This document shows, piece after piece, positions 52,988 to 61,642 of a stretch of DNA of 64,000 nt. A model generated the notes under the pieces. The model saw only the letters and a list, made by a program, of their open reading frames with translations, was not told where the DNA came from and did no database searches. The position numbers were made by a program, and so were the translations under genes. This DNA is from Halomonas sp. A40-4. Lineage in GTDB: Bacteria > Pseudomonadota > Gammaproteobacteria > Pseudomonadales > Halomonadaceae. Position 1 is the stretch's first letter. Every line of letters begins with the position of its first letter. The stretch spans positions 806,001 through 870,000 of the forward strand of contig NZ_CP065230.1 of the NCBI RefSeq assembly GCF_015767635.1. The letters run 5' to 3'.

Positions 52988-53706
52988 GAGTCACGCCTCC
53001 TTTTTTCGAATTTGACCGTATAGAAGCATAGCGCGCCGCAGGCAGCCGCCAGCGGAATCGCCACGTTGCTCCAGCCGATCAGCGTCAAACCCAGCGCAGC
53101 CAGAATGGTGAGCCCCATGGCCATTGCCCAGCGTTTATCGGTAAAGCGAGGCGCCACCATGGTAAGAAACAGCGCGGGGAGCGCGAAGGGCATAATCTCG
53201 CCCAATAGCGGCCAGCGGGCGGTAAACGCTTCCCCGGCGGTGGCGCCCACGGCAGTGCCGATGATCCAGGTGCCCCAGGCCAGCAGCGAGGCGCCGACAA
53301 ACCAGCTAAACCGTTTGGCGTCAGGCAGCTGGGGTAAGCGCGTCAGGGCAAGCGCAAACACCTGATCGGTCAGGCCGTGCATCAGCCAGGGCCAGTGGCG
53401 GCTGCGCGGTAATAACGCCGCCAGGTTAGGGCCGTACACCACATGGCGTACGTTAATCAGCATTGTCATGGCTACGACAAGCCATAGTGGAGACCCCGCG
53501 GCCACCATGCCCACGAACAGGAACTGCGAAGCACCAGCGTAAATAAGCGTCGAGATCACGACCGCTTCCCAGGTGCTGAAGCCTGCCTGGGTGGCAATCA
53601 AGCCAAACGAAAGGGACACCGGTATGTAGCCGCCCAGTAGCGGAATGGCTTCACGAACGCCCTGCAACGCGCTTCGGGCGGGCGAATGTTGGGCAATCTG
53701 GCTCAT
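52984..53706 (-). CDS. azlC: AzlC-family branched-chain amino-acid exporter, large subunit
   Basis: A 240-residue inner-membrane protein with about seven helices. Family motifs are AIPLLGGYIPVSLSFGLIAT near the start and VISTLIYAGASQFLFVGMVA, NVRHVVYGPNLAALLP. It is in one operon with the XRE-cupin regulator upstream (4-bp overlap) and azlD downstream. Confidence 0.92.
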   Translation of the reverse strand: MSQIAQHSPARSALQGVREAIPLLGGYIPVSLSFGLIATQAGFSTWEAVVISTLIYAGASQFLFVGMVAAGSPLWLVVAMTMLINVRHVVYGPNLAALLPRSRHWPWLMHGLTDQVFALALTRLPQLPDAKRFSWFVGASLLAWGTWIIGTAVGATAGEAFTARWPLLGEIMPFALPALFLTMVAPRFTDKRWAMAMGLTILAALGLTLIGWSNVAIPLAAACGALCFYTVKFEKRRRDS

Positions 53707-54233
53707 GGTGTTTCGCCTTCTTTGCCATAGGTAATCGTCATTAGCAGGGTGGCCGCCGCTGATTGGGTGCGGTAGAGGTGGGGTTGATCAGCGCAAAAGG
53801 TGACATGGCACCCGGGGGTCAGTGTTGTCGTGTCACCCTCAGGCCCGGCTTCCAGCCAGCCGCTGATCAGCGTGAGGGATTCTCGCGTGCCCGCTGTATG
53901 GGCTTCAGCATGCCGCAATGTATGGGGTGCGCAGCGCATCCAGTAGGCATCCACCTGGGGGCAATCCTTGCCCTGATCGATCAGGCGTACCTGAACGCCG
54001 TCTTCGCCGAGCGGCACGGAAATAGGCGCGACCAAGGTGCCGAAGGGCACATTCAACTGCACGGCCAGGCGCCAGATCGTGTCCAGGGTGGGGTTGCCGT
54101 TGCCTTGTTCGAGGCGGCACAGGTTGGATTTGGCGATGCCTGCCTCGCTGGCTAGCTGCGAAAGCGACCAGCCACGTTCAAGGCGGAGTCTTTGTAAATG
54201 GTGGCCAAGGGTCTTGAGTGAAAGTGAATCCAT
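53703..54233 (-). CDS. XRE-cupin transcriptional regulator of azlCD
   Basis: A 176-residue regulator. An N-terminal XRE helix-turn-helix (LERGWSLSQLASEAGIAKSN LCRLEQGNGNPTLDTIWRLA) is followed by a cupin ligand-binding domain (about 90-176). It overlaps azlC, so regulator and exporter are cotranscribed and autoregulated. The tandem GTTC-N8-GAAC sites at 54261-54294, 28-61 bp upstream of its start, are the natural operator. Confidence 0.92.
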   Translation of the reverse strand: MDSLSLKTLGHHLQRLRLERGWSLSQLASEAGIAKSNLCRLEQGNGNPTLDTIWRLAVQLNVPFGTLVAPISVPLGEDGVQVRLIDQGKDCPQVDAYWMRCAPHTLRHAEAHTAGTRESLTLISGWLEAGPEGDTTTLTPGCHVTFCADQPHLYRTQSAAATLLMTITYGKEGETP

Positions 54234-54260
54234 GGGAGCGCCGCCTCTTGGCTTTATAAA

Positions 54261-54294
54261 TGTTCCTTTTATAGAACGTTCTATATAAAGAACA
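54261..54294. promoter_or_regulatory. Tandem GTTC-N8-GAAC operator upstream of the azlCD regulator
   Basis: Two inverted repeats abut: GTTC at 54262-54265 with GAAC at 54274-54277, and GTTC at 54278-54281 with GAAC at 54290-54293, centres 16 bp apart. The junction forms a perfect 16-bp palindrome (TATAGAACGTTCTATA, 54270-54285), and flanking T and A extend the outer arms to TGTTC/GAACA. AT-rich centres resemble -10 elements, so repressor binding would block the promoter of the operon. Confidence 0.65.
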
Positions 54295-54357
54295 GGCGGC
54301 TGTCAAACTGCTTGCTAGGCTATGCTCCGTCGTCAGTGGGCGAGGGAAGATAGCCCG

Positions 54358-54639
54358 CTAGGCTAAGGCGGCGCTTTTTGAGGGCGTCGCAATGGGCACG
54401 CTCATGGCATCGATATTTGCGTAGCCCTTTTCAACCAGCGCAACCACGTCCGGGGATGAGCCCCAGCGCAACAGCATGGTGTCGATTAACTGTTCGGCTT
54501 CGTTAAAGCGGCCGCAGTGGCTAAGCAGCTTGGCCACGGTGTAATCGCAGGCGGGGGTGTCAAACATGTCGTCCTTGATTTCCTGAATGGCGAGTTGCAG
54601 TCCGGCCTGTGAAATCTCAATACGCTGTTCGCGTTGCAT
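54358..54639 (-). CDS. Small hypothetical protein (93 aa)
   Basis: A 93-residue soluble protein with no recognised domain. AGGAG lies 7 nt before ATG 54639. It is alpha-helical in character (RIEISQAGLQLAIQEIKDDM; VAKLLSHCGRFNEAEQLIDT), with a faint tetratricopeptide-like feel, and has a Ser/Ala/Pro-rich C-terminus. It is transcribed away from the sRNA locus. No function is proposed. Confidence 0.65.
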   Translation of the reverse strand: MQREQRIEISQAGLQLAIQEIKDDMFDTPACDYTVAKLLSHCGRFNEAEQLIDTMLLRWGSSPDVVALVEKGYANIDAMSVPIATPSKSAALA

Positions 54640-54964
54640 AGCACGTCTCCTTGTGAATGCGGGGTCGTCAATATCGGGCTCTGCCGATGTTTATTATGTT
54701 GTACCTATATTGTACGAGGTGGAGCCTATTATAATGCTTCTCATCGTGCGATAACCTGGGATATGCAAACGAAAGGTTATTGCAGATTCACCTTCCTGAA
54801 CAGCAATTGCCTTCAATTTTCTACCGCATTTATTTAAATAACATGGGTTTATATTTCAATGAAGGGGGCTGGAGTTATGAGCCTGGTAGTGTCACCCATG
54901 GTTCGCGTCCCAGTAAAAAATTTATGCAAATCTTTGCAATGTTGGCGGTTAGCATCTAAGGTTA

Positions 54965-55150
54965 CCGGTGTGTAGGACAAGGAATCGTCTGGCTCGCCAG
55001 GAAGGCAGGCTTACGGATAAGCCAGCAAGCCCGATAGGAAATCAAATGACAGGACGTCATACAGCACATGCCATGGAAAGGTATCCAGGAGGGATACAAA
55101 CGACAGGAAGTCGGTGAGATGCATGAAGGCCCCCGAGAGGGGGTTTTTTT
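54965..55150 (+). ncRNA. CsrB/RsmZ-like CsrA-sequestering small RNA
   Basis: Between the hypothetical gene and the phosphatidyltransferase lies a plus-strand string of short hairpins with GGA in the loops: TGT-AGG-ACA (54971), GCC-AGGAA-GGC (54996), GGCTTA-CGGA-TAAGCC (55008), GAT-AGGAA-ATC (55033), ATGAC-AGGAC-GTCAT (55046), GTATCC-AGGAG-GGATAC (55081) and CGAC-AGGAA-GTCG (55101), plus single-stranded GGA at 54980 and 55074. It ends in a GC stem and seven T. This is the structure of CsrB/RsmY/RsmZ RNAs, which bind many CsrA/RsmA dimers through stem-loop GGA motifs. The 5' end is approximate. I see no coding frame across it and no clear GacA-type TGTAAG-N6-CTTACA site; an inverted repeat TGCAAA-TC-TTTGCA (54925-54938) lies upstream. 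Confidence 0.85.
55130..55150 (+). terminator. Rho-independent terminator of the small RNA
   Basis: A five-pair GC stem (CCCCC at 55130-55134, GGGGG at 55139-55143) with a GAGA tetraloop is followed by seven T (55144-55150). It ends the plus-strand RNA; the minus-strand phosphatidyltransferase gene stops 5 bp beyond it. Confidence 0.9.
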
Positions 55151-55154
55151 GTGT

Positions 55155-55769
55155 CTAAACATCACGCCTAAGGGTGAGGTAACCGCCCCATAGCCGTGTG
55201 GTGGTGGTGATCAGGCAGGCCACCGCGAAAATACTGGCGAGTAGCGGGAAATGCTGAGGAAACAGGCAAAACACCACCAACGCAACAAAGGTTTCGGTGC
55301 CCTCGGTGAGCCCTTCCAGGTAGTAAAACGCTTTTGTCGGAAAGTCGGGCCGCTCGACGCCGCGCTGTTTGGCGGCAATCGCAAACGCTAGAAACGACGT
55401 GCCGGTGCCGATAAAGGTAAACAGCAGGAAAGCGGCAGCCAGGGCATTCTCTGCCGGGTTGGCCAACGCAAAGCCCAACACGACGGCTGAATAAAAAACG
55501 AAATCCAGACCGATATCCAGAAACCCCCCTGCCTCGCTCGTCTGGCCGCTCACCCGAGCCAAGGCGCCATCCAGCCCATCTCCCAGGCGATTCAACAATA
55601 CTGCCACCAAGGCAAGCGCGTAATGCTCCCATGCCAACAAGGGCAGAGCAGTGATGCCGATCAGGAAAGCGATAAAGGTCACCTGGTCGGGCGTGGCACG
55701 CCCGGTAAGCCGATGGGCGAGCCGTTCAAGTGGGCGATGGGTCAGGGGCATGGTCCAGCGGTCTAGCAT
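55155..55769 (-). CDS. CDP-alcohol phosphatidyltransferase family protein
   Basis: A 204-residue membrane enzyme with about six helices that joins an alcohol head group to a CDP-activated lipid (or related donor). The active-site motif DG-x2-AR-x8-G-x3-D-x3-D is present in RLGDGLDGALARVSGQTSEA with the final Asp pair in GGFLDIGLDFVFYS. The acceptor alcohol is unknown, so no gene symbol is given. It is convergent with the small RNA. Confidence 0.9.
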   Translation of the reverse strand: MLDRWTMPLTHRPLERLAHRLTGRATPDQVTFIAFLIGITALPLLAWEHYALALVAVLLNRLGDGLDGALARVSGQTSEAGGFLDIGLDFVFYSAVVLGFALANPAENALAAAFLLFTFIGTGTSFLAFAIAAKQRGVERPDFPTKAFYYLEGLTEGTETFVALVVFCLFPQHFPLLASIFAVACLITTTTRLWGGYLTLRRDV

Positions 55770-55862
55770 ACGGCGCTCCTTGGGGAGAATGACGATGAAA
55801 CCAGCAAGCTAACATACCGGCCGAGCGGCGACCCGGCCTATGAGGCCATGCTTATGAATTAA

Positions 55863-55884
55863 ACTAAAGTCGTTATACTTTAGT
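55863..55884. promoter_or_regulatory. 8-bp inverted repeat upstream of the DASS transporter gene
   Basis: ACTAAAGT (55863-55870) and ACTTTAGT (55877-55884) form a perfect dyad with a 6-bp spacer in the AT-rich part of a 250-bp divergent region. TATACT (55875-55880) inside it could be a -10 element for the transporter gene. A repressor site is the simplest reading. Confidence 0.45.
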
Positions 55885-56017
55885 ATCAATGATGAATAAA
55901 TCACTGGACGCCAGGCGCAGGGGCATGGAAAACGGGGGCCGAAGAAGGCGCTTGCCCTGACGGTTCCGGTCGCTATGGGTGGGTCGTGTGTATTCTTCAT
56001 AACCTTACACACTTTCG

Positions 56018-57685
56018 GTGAGCGAAGTACGTCGTATGCTAAGCAATGGAATGATGACGGTGTGGAACCAGCTTTGGGCTTCCCACCAGCAGGCAAAAAC
56101 CCTGTTACTGTGCGCGCTACCTACCACGGGCGGTTCGGGAAGCGGTAGTGCGTCTGGCAATAATGGCGCGGGCCCCGAGCCGCGTCCACCGGCGTATACA
56201 AAGCCGCAAAAAGTAGGGCTGCTGCTTGGCCCGCTGCTGTTCGCCTTTGTGGTGTTGTTCTTTCATCCTGCCGACCTGAGTTTTGAAGGCCAGATGGTGC
56301 TGGCCACGACGCTATGGGTCGCGGTGTGGTGGATTACCGAGGCGATCCCGATTCCGGCCACGTCGCTGCTGCCCATTGTCTTGCTGCCGATCACCGGGGC
56401 GCTGGAAAGCAGTCGGGTGACAGCGGCCTACGGCAACCCGATTATCTTCCTGTTCCTGGGCGGCTTCATGATCGCCCTGGCCATGGAGAAATGGGGGCTG
56501 CACAAGCGTATTGCGCTGGTGATCATTGGCCTGCTGGGAACCAGTATCAATCGCATCGTGCTTGGCTTCATGGCGGCCACCGGCTTTTTGTCGATGTGGG
56601 TGTCCAACACCGCCTCGGTGATGATGATGCTGCCGATTGGCACGGCGATTGTGTACCAGGTTACCCAGGAGCTGAGCAAAACAGATGGCGACCACAGCGA
56701 CGATATCGATAAATTCAGCAAGGCACTGATATTTGGTATCGGCTACGGCGGCACCATTGGTGGCCTGGGCACCTTGATTGGCACGCCGCCCAATATCATC
56801 CTGGCAGCCACCGTATCGGAGCTGTTTGGGGTTCAGATTTCCTTTGCCGAATGGATGTTCTTCGCCTTTCCCGTGGTGGTGATTCTGCTCTTTGCGGCCT
56901 GGCTGTTGCTGACCAAGGTAGTTTATCGCGTCAGGTTTGCCGATTTGCCTGGGGGCAAGGCGGTGATCGACAAGGAGAAGCAGGCCCTGGGCGCCACGCG
57001 CTTTGAAGAAAAAGCCGTGCTGGCCGTGTTCCTGTTCGCCGCCTTTATGTGGATCACGCGCTCGTTTTTATGGGAAGGACAGTTGCTCAATATTCCCGGC
57101 ATCAACGACACCATGATTGCCATGGTGGCGGCCATTGCGCTGTTTTTGATTCCCTCCAAACGTCGCGGCGGCTGCTTGCTGGACTGGGAGGTGGCCAAGG
57201 ATGTGCCCTGGGGCATTCTGCTGCTGTTCGGTGGCGGTCTGGCGATTGCGGCGGGCTTCAGCGCCTCGGGACTGGCCGAGTGGATCGGCGAGCAGATGAG
57301 CGTGCTGGAAGGCGTCAACTTCCTGCTGGTGATTCTGATGGCCAGCGCCATGGTACTGTTCCTGACCGAGATCACCTCGAATACCGCCACGGCGACGATG
57401 ATTTTGCCGGTGCTGGCGTCGTTGGCGCTGGCGCTAAACGTGCATCCCTTCGTGCTGATGGTGCCCGCGGCCATGGCCGCCAACTGCGCCTTCATGCTGC
57501 CGGTGGGTACGCCGCCCAACGCGATCATTTTCGCCACGGGCAAAATCAAGATCGCCGAGATGGTGCGCAACGGCTTCGGGCTCAATATCCTGGCGCTGGT
57601 GTTGATCGTCGCGGCGGTCTATATCCTGCTGCCGATGATGTGGGGCGTTGATTTGACCAGCTACCCCGACGCTTTCCGCCGCTGA
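56018..57685 (+). CDS. DASS-family sodium/dicarboxylate (anion) symporter
   Basis: A 555-residue inner-membrane transporter of the SLC13/DASS group. About 60 soluble residues, including a glycine-serine-rich stretch, precede 11-12 helices. Both SNT sodium-binding motifs are present: SMWVSNTASVMMMLPIGTAI (about residue 190) and EITSNTATATMILPVLASLA (about 450). Substrates of relatives are succinate, malate, citrate or sulfate. Starts at 56036 or 56051 are also possible. Confidence 0.93.
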   Translation: MSEVRRMLSNGMMTVWNQLWASHQQAKTLLLCALPTTGGSGSGSASGNNGAGPEPRPPAYTKPQKVGLLLGPLLFAFVVLFFHPADLSFEGQMVLATTLWVAVWWITEAIPIPATSLLPIVLLPITGALESSRVTAAYGNPIIFLFLGGFMIALAMEKWGLHKRIALVIIGLLGTSINRIVLGFMAATGFLSMWVSNTASVMMMLPIGTAIVYQVTQELSKTDGDHSDDIDKFSKALIFGIGYGGTIGGLGTLIGTPPNIILAATVSELFGVQISFAEWMFFAFPVVVILLFAAWLLLTKVVYRVRFADLPGGKAVIDKEKQALGATRFEEKAVLAVFLFAAFMWITRSFLWEGQLLNIPGINDTMIAMVAAIALFLIPSKRRGGCLLDWEVAKDVPWGILLLFGGGLAIAAGFSASGLAEWIGEQMSVLEGVNFLLVILMASAMVLFLTEITSNTATATMILPVLASLALALNVHPFVLMVPAAMAANCAFMLPVGTPPNAIIFATGKIKIAEMVRNGFGLNILALVLIVAAVYILLPMMWGVDLTSYPDAFRR

Positions 57686-57711
57686 TTCACTGACGGTTGA
57701 GCTTGTCCTTT

Positions 57712-57738
57712 AACGCCCCGCCAACAGCGGGGCGTTTT
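57712..57738 (+). terminator. Rho-independent terminator after the DASS gene
   Basis: AACGCCCCGC (57712-57721) and GCGGGGCGTT (57727-57736) form a perfect 10-bp stem with a 5-nt loop and end in TTTT. It separates the symporter transcript from sbcDC. Confidence 0.85.
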
Positions 57739-57779
57739 GCTAGTATGATGCCGTCATTCTTCTTGTTGCTGAGTTTGCC

Positions 57780-58925
57780 ATGCGCCTACTGCACACCGCC
57801 GACTGGCACCTGGGTCGGCTGTTTCACAACCTTTCGCTGCTGGATGACCAGCGTTACGTCCTCGATCAACTGGTCGATATCATCGACCGCGAAGGCGTCG
57901 AGGCGGTGTTGATCGCCGGGGATATCTACGACCGCTCGGTGCCGCCTGCTTCAGCAGTGGCATTGCTGGATGACGTGCTGACGGCGCTGTGCAGCGAACG
58001 CAACCTGCCGGTGGTGATGATTTCCGGCAACCACGACAGCGCCCAGCGGCTGGGCTTTGGCGCAAGCCATTTACGCCAGGCGGGGCTGCATATCCTGTCT
58101 GATCTGACGGACATCGAGCGGCCGGTAACGCTGTCTGCCAAAGGCGTGGAGGTGGACGTCTTCGGCATTCCCTACGCCGACCCGGAATATGTGCGCAGCC
58201 AGTTAGAGGTAGACGTGCGCGACTTCGACGGCGCCCATCGCTACCTGGTCGAGCGTATCAACGCCCAGCGCCACCCAACACGCCCGACGGTGCTGATGAG
58301 CCACTGCTTTGTGGATGGTGGCAGCGCATCCGACTCCGAGCGTCCGTTGACGCTCGGCGGTGCCGAGAGCGTCGCCTGGGAGCCCATGCAATCGTTCGAC
58401 TACGTGGCGTTGGGGCATTTGCACGGCCCCCAATACCGTGGCGGAGAGCACATCCGCTACAGTGGCTCCCTGCTCAAGTACAGCTTTTCCGAAGCAAGCC
58501 AGCGCAAGGGCGTTACCCTGGTGGATATCGACGAACAGGGTGTCCGCCACATCGAGCACCGCCCTTTGACGCCGCGCCTGGACGTGCGCGTCCTGGAAGG
58601 CGAGCTGGATTCGCTTATTGCCCAGGGGCTTGGCGACCCTCATGCAGACGACTACCTACTGGTTCGCCTGACCGACCGCCATGCCATCCTCGACCCCATG
58701 GGCAAGCTGCGGGAGGTCTACCCCAACGTCATGCACCTGGAAAAGCCGGGCATGCTGGAATCCCGCGGCCGCCAACAGCTGGATCGCGAGCGGCTGCGGT
58801 TCAGCGCGCTGGACATGTTCAGTGATTTCTTCGCCCAGACCAGCGGCGAGGCGATGACCGACGAGCAGGCCGAGGCCATGAACGAGCTGATCAGCCAGCT
58901 CAACCGTGACGAGGAGAACCGATGA
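57780..58925 (+). CDS. sbcD: Exonuclease subunit SbcD
   Basis: A 381-residue Mre11-like nuclease of the SbcCD complex, which cuts hairpins and protein-blocked DNA ends. The phosphoesterase motifs are complete: HTADWHLGR, LIAGDIYDRSVPP, MISGNHDSAQR, VLMSHCFVDGG and ALGHLHGPQ. It overlaps sbcC by 4 bp. Confidence 0.95.
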   Translation: MRLLHTADWHLGRLFHNLSLLDDQRYVLDQLVDIIDREGVEAVLIAGDIYDRSVPPASAVALLDDVLTALCSERNLPVVMISGNHDSAQRLGFGASHLRQAGLHILSDLTDIERPVTLSAKGVEVDVFGIPYADPEYVRSQLEVDVRDFDGAHRYLVERINAQRHPTRPTVLMSHCFVDGGSASDSERPLTLGGAESVAWEPMQSFDYVALGHLHGPQYRGGEHIRYSGSLLKYSFSEASQRKGVTLVDIDEQGVRHIEHRPLTPRLDVRVLEGELDSLIAQGLGDPHADDYLLVRLTDRHAILDPMGKLREVYPNVMHLEKPGMLESRGRQQLDRERLRFSALDMFSDFFAQTSGEAMTDEQAEAMNELISQLNRDEENR

Positions 58926-61525
58926 CGCCGCTAAGCTTGACCATGCAGGCCTTTGGCCCCTTCGCCGGTCGTGAAAACCTCGACTTCACCGCGCTGGGGC
59001 AAAGCCCGCTGTTTCTGATCAACGGCCCCACTGGTGCGGGCAAAAGCTCGATTCTGGACGCCCTGTGCTTTGCGCTTTATGGCCAGACTACCGGTGCCGA
59101 ACGTGACGCCAGCCAGATGCGCTGCGACCAGGCCGCGGCGGATGCGCTTACCGAAGTGACGCTGGACTTTCGCCTGCGCGGCAACGCCTACCGGATACGC
59201 CGCGTACCCCAGCAGGAGCGCCCCAAGGCGCGTGGCGAAGGAACCACCACGCAAAACGCGGAAGCCCAGCTTTGGCAACTGACGGCTGAAGGCGAGCAGG
59301 GCGACTGCCTGGTCGCCAAAAGCGTCAACGACGCCACGACTCAGGTCCAGGGCCTGATAGGGCTCGACGCCAGCCAGTTCCGCCAGGTGATGGTGTTGCC
59401 CCAGGGCAAGTTTCGCGAGATGTTGCTGGCGGACTCGAAAGACCGCGAAAAAATCTTTTCTCAGCTGTTTCAAACACAGATTTTTCAACGCATCGAAGAG
59501 CATCTGCGGACCCAGGCCAACCAGATCGAGCGCGACGTCAATAATCACCGCCAGCGGGTGCAGGGTATCCTGCAGGCCAGCGATGTGGAAAACGATGCCG
59601 CGCTCGACGAGGAACGCCGTTCTCTGGAGCCCCGGCGCCAGGCCGCCCAGCACGACCTTGCCGAGGTCAGGGCGCGCCGTGAGGCCGCTGAAAACGCCGA
59701 GCGCCAGGGCAGGGAGTTACAGGCCCAGTTTGATCAACAGGCCAGGCTCAAGGCGGCCAGGAAAGAACTGCTAGATCAGAAAGACGACATCGACGACGCC
59801 CAGGCAAGGCTGGCCGCTCATGCCCAGACACAGGCGTTGGCAACGGTTTACCAGCGCCTGCAAGCCGCCCAGCAAACGGCCCTGTCGACCCGTGATGAGC
59901 TCGCCCAGGCAGAACGCACTGTGGCCGACCAACAAGTCGCGCAGGCCGATGCCCAGCGAGCGCTGGCGGATGCCAAGCCGCCGTTTGAGCAGCTACCTGC
60001 GATGCGCGAGCAGGCGTTTCGCTTGCACCGTGCCGTTGAGCAATGCCAGGAACTGGCTGCGCTTGAGAGCCAGCGTGAGCAGCTTGCCCAGGAGGTTGAA
60101 AGCGCGGCGGCCGAGGTCACGCAACTGCGGCCAGGCGTTGAAGCCGCAGAGCAGCATGCCACCGCGCAGGAAATGCGCTGGCATCAAGGGCAGGCGGCGC
60201 TTCTGGCGGCGCGCCTGGAAACCCGAATGCCTTGCCCGGTCTGTGGCAGTCTCGACCACCCGGCCCCGGCGAGCGCCGAACAGGCGCCGGTGACCCAGGC
60301 CGAGGTCAAACAGGCCCGTACAGCGTTCGATAAAGCCCGTCAGGCGCTCTCGAAAGCCGAGCAGCACCATGCGCAGCTAAGCCAGCAACTCGCCGACAAA
60401 GAGGCACATTGCCAGCGGCTGCGCGGCGAACTGGGTGAACAGTCCTCGCTGGAGGCGCTGGAAGCCGCACAGGCCAAGCTCAAGGCCGATATGCAAGCCA
60501 CCGAAACCGCCTGGCAGACCGCTCAGGAAAAAGCCCAGCAGGCCCAGACGGCGCTGGCTCGCGCCGAGACAACCCTGGACGACGTCAACCAGCGCCAGGC
60601 CCGCGCCGACAGTGTCCTGGATGAGTCGCAGGAGGCGTGGCAACACGCCCTGGCTGAGAGTGTTTTCGACGACGAGGAGGCGTTCAACCAGTCGCGGTTA
60701 ACCGATGACGAGGCGCGACGGCTCAACGAGGCGGTGGCCCACTTTCAGCGCGAACAGGCCAAGCTGGAAGGGCAGTTGGAGGCAATTCACACTCGCCTTG
60801 AGGGGCAGGCATTGCCGGATCTAACCGTCCTGGCAGAACAGGTCGCCGAGGCAAAGGCCCAGGAGCAGGTCTTTGAAAAAAACTATCAGCAGCTGGCCAC
60901 GCGGATTGAGCACTTGGATGCCACGCGAGAAAAGCTTGACGCCGCCCATGCCGCCCAGGCATCCCTTGAAGCCCAGTATCGGGTATGGGGTACATTGAGC
61001 GAGGTCGCCAACGGCCGCACGGGGCACCGCATCAGCCTGCAGCGGTTTGTGCTCGGCGTCCTGCTGGACGACGTGCTGATTCAAGCCTCCGAACGCCTGG
61101 TGCACATGAGCCGCGGTCGCTATCAGTTGGTGCGCCGGGAAGACCCATCCAAAGGCAATCGCGCCTCGGGGCTGGAGCTTGACGTGGCCGATACCTACAC
61201 CGGCAAGAACCGTCCGGTGGCGACGTTATCGGGCGGTGAATCCTTTATGGCCGCGCTCTCTCTGGCACTGGGGCTTTCCGATGTGGTGCAGGCCTACGCT
61301 GGCGGCATTCAGCTGGATACGCTATTTATCGATGAAGGCTTTGGCAGCCTCGACCAGGATGCGCTGGACCAGGCGATTGCCATGCTTAGCGAACTGCAAA
61401 TGGGCGGTCGCATGATCGGGATTATTTCCCACGTCAGCGAACTCAAGGAGCAAATCCCGGTCCGTGTTGACGTGCGGTCGAGTCGTCAAGGAAGCTCGGT
61501 GAGCATAAAGGGTGCACTGCGTTAA
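58922..61525 (+). CDS. sbcC: Exonuclease subunit SbcC
   Basis: An 867-residue SMC/Rad50-like ATPase, shorter than the 1048-residue E. coli protein. Walker A is INGPTGAGKSSILDAL (about 34-49). Two long coiled coils rich in Ala, Gln and Glu flank the zinc hook CPVCGSLDHP (about 438). The signature LSGGESFMAALSLALGLSD and Walker B LDTLFIDEGFGSLD are at the end. The reduction is in the coiled-coil arms, so function should be intact. Confidence 0.95.
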   Translation: MTPLSLTMQAFGPFAGRENLDFTALGQSPLFLINGPTGAGKSSILDALCFALYGQTTGAERDASQMRCDQAAADALTEVTLDFRLRGNAYRIRRVPQQERPKARGEGTTTQNAEAQLWQLTAEGEQGDCLVAKSVNDATTQVQGLIGLDASQFRQVMVLPQGKFREMLLADSKDREKIFSQLFQTQIFQRIEEHLRTQANQIERDVNNHRQRVQGILQASDVENDAALDEERRSLEPRRQAAQHDLAEVRARREAAENAERQGRELQAQFDQQARLKAARKELLDQKDDIDDAQARLAAHAQTQALATVYQRLQAAQQTALSTRDELAQAERTVADQQVAQADAQRALADAKPPFEQLPAMREQAFRLHRAVEQCQELAALESQREQLAQEVESAAAEVTQLRPGVEAAEQHATAQEMRWHQGQAALLAARLETRMPCPVCGSLDHPAPASAEQAPVTQAEVKQARTAFDKARQALSKAEQHHAQLSQQLADKEAHCQRLRGELGEQSSLEALEAAQAKLKADMQATETAWQTAQEKAQQAQTALARAETTLDDVNQRQARADSVLDESQEAWQHALAESVFDDEEAFNQSRLTDDEARRLNEAVAHFQREQAKLEGQLEAIHTRLEGQALPDLTVLAEQVAEAKAQEQVFEKNYQQLATRIEHLDATREKLDAAHAAQASLEAQYRVWGTLSEVANGRTGHRISLQRFVLGVLLDDVLIQASERLVHMSRGRYQLVRREDPSKGNRASGLELDVADTYTGKNRPVATLSGGESFMAALSLALGLSDVVQAYAGGIQLDTLFIDEGFGSLDQDALDQAIAMLSELQMGGRMIGIISHVSELKEQIPVRVDVRSSRQGSSVSIKGALR

Positions 61526-61546
61526 TGCCAGGGGGCATTAGGTTTT
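61524..61546 (+). terminator. Weak stem-loop at the end of sbcC
   Basis: AATGCC (61524-61529) and GGCATT (61534-61539) form a 6-bp stem with an AGGG loop, followed by AGGTTTT, overlapping the sbcC stop. A second dyad, CATGCTGC (61559-61566) with GCAGCATG (61573-61580), follows. Either may end the sbcDC transcript. Confidence 0.4.
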
Positions 61547-61642
61547 GCAGGCATGGTTCATGCTGCGTTCATGCAGCATGTTCTATAACGTGGGTTGGTC
61601 GTCAGCGAGTCCTGAAAAGACTCTCTACTTAGGAGTACAAGG

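Noticed and set aside
54660-54960. TTGTAC-N5-TTGTAC direct repeat (54699-54715) and TATAAT (54728) as the promoter of the small RNA
   Set aside because: They lie more than 200 bp upstream of the hairpin array, and the -35 spacing is poor; noted only as a possible separate promoter.
54880-54965. GacA/UvrY-type site (TGTAAG-N6-CTTACA) upstream of the small RNA
   Set aside because: Looked for and not found; only an unrelated dyad is present.
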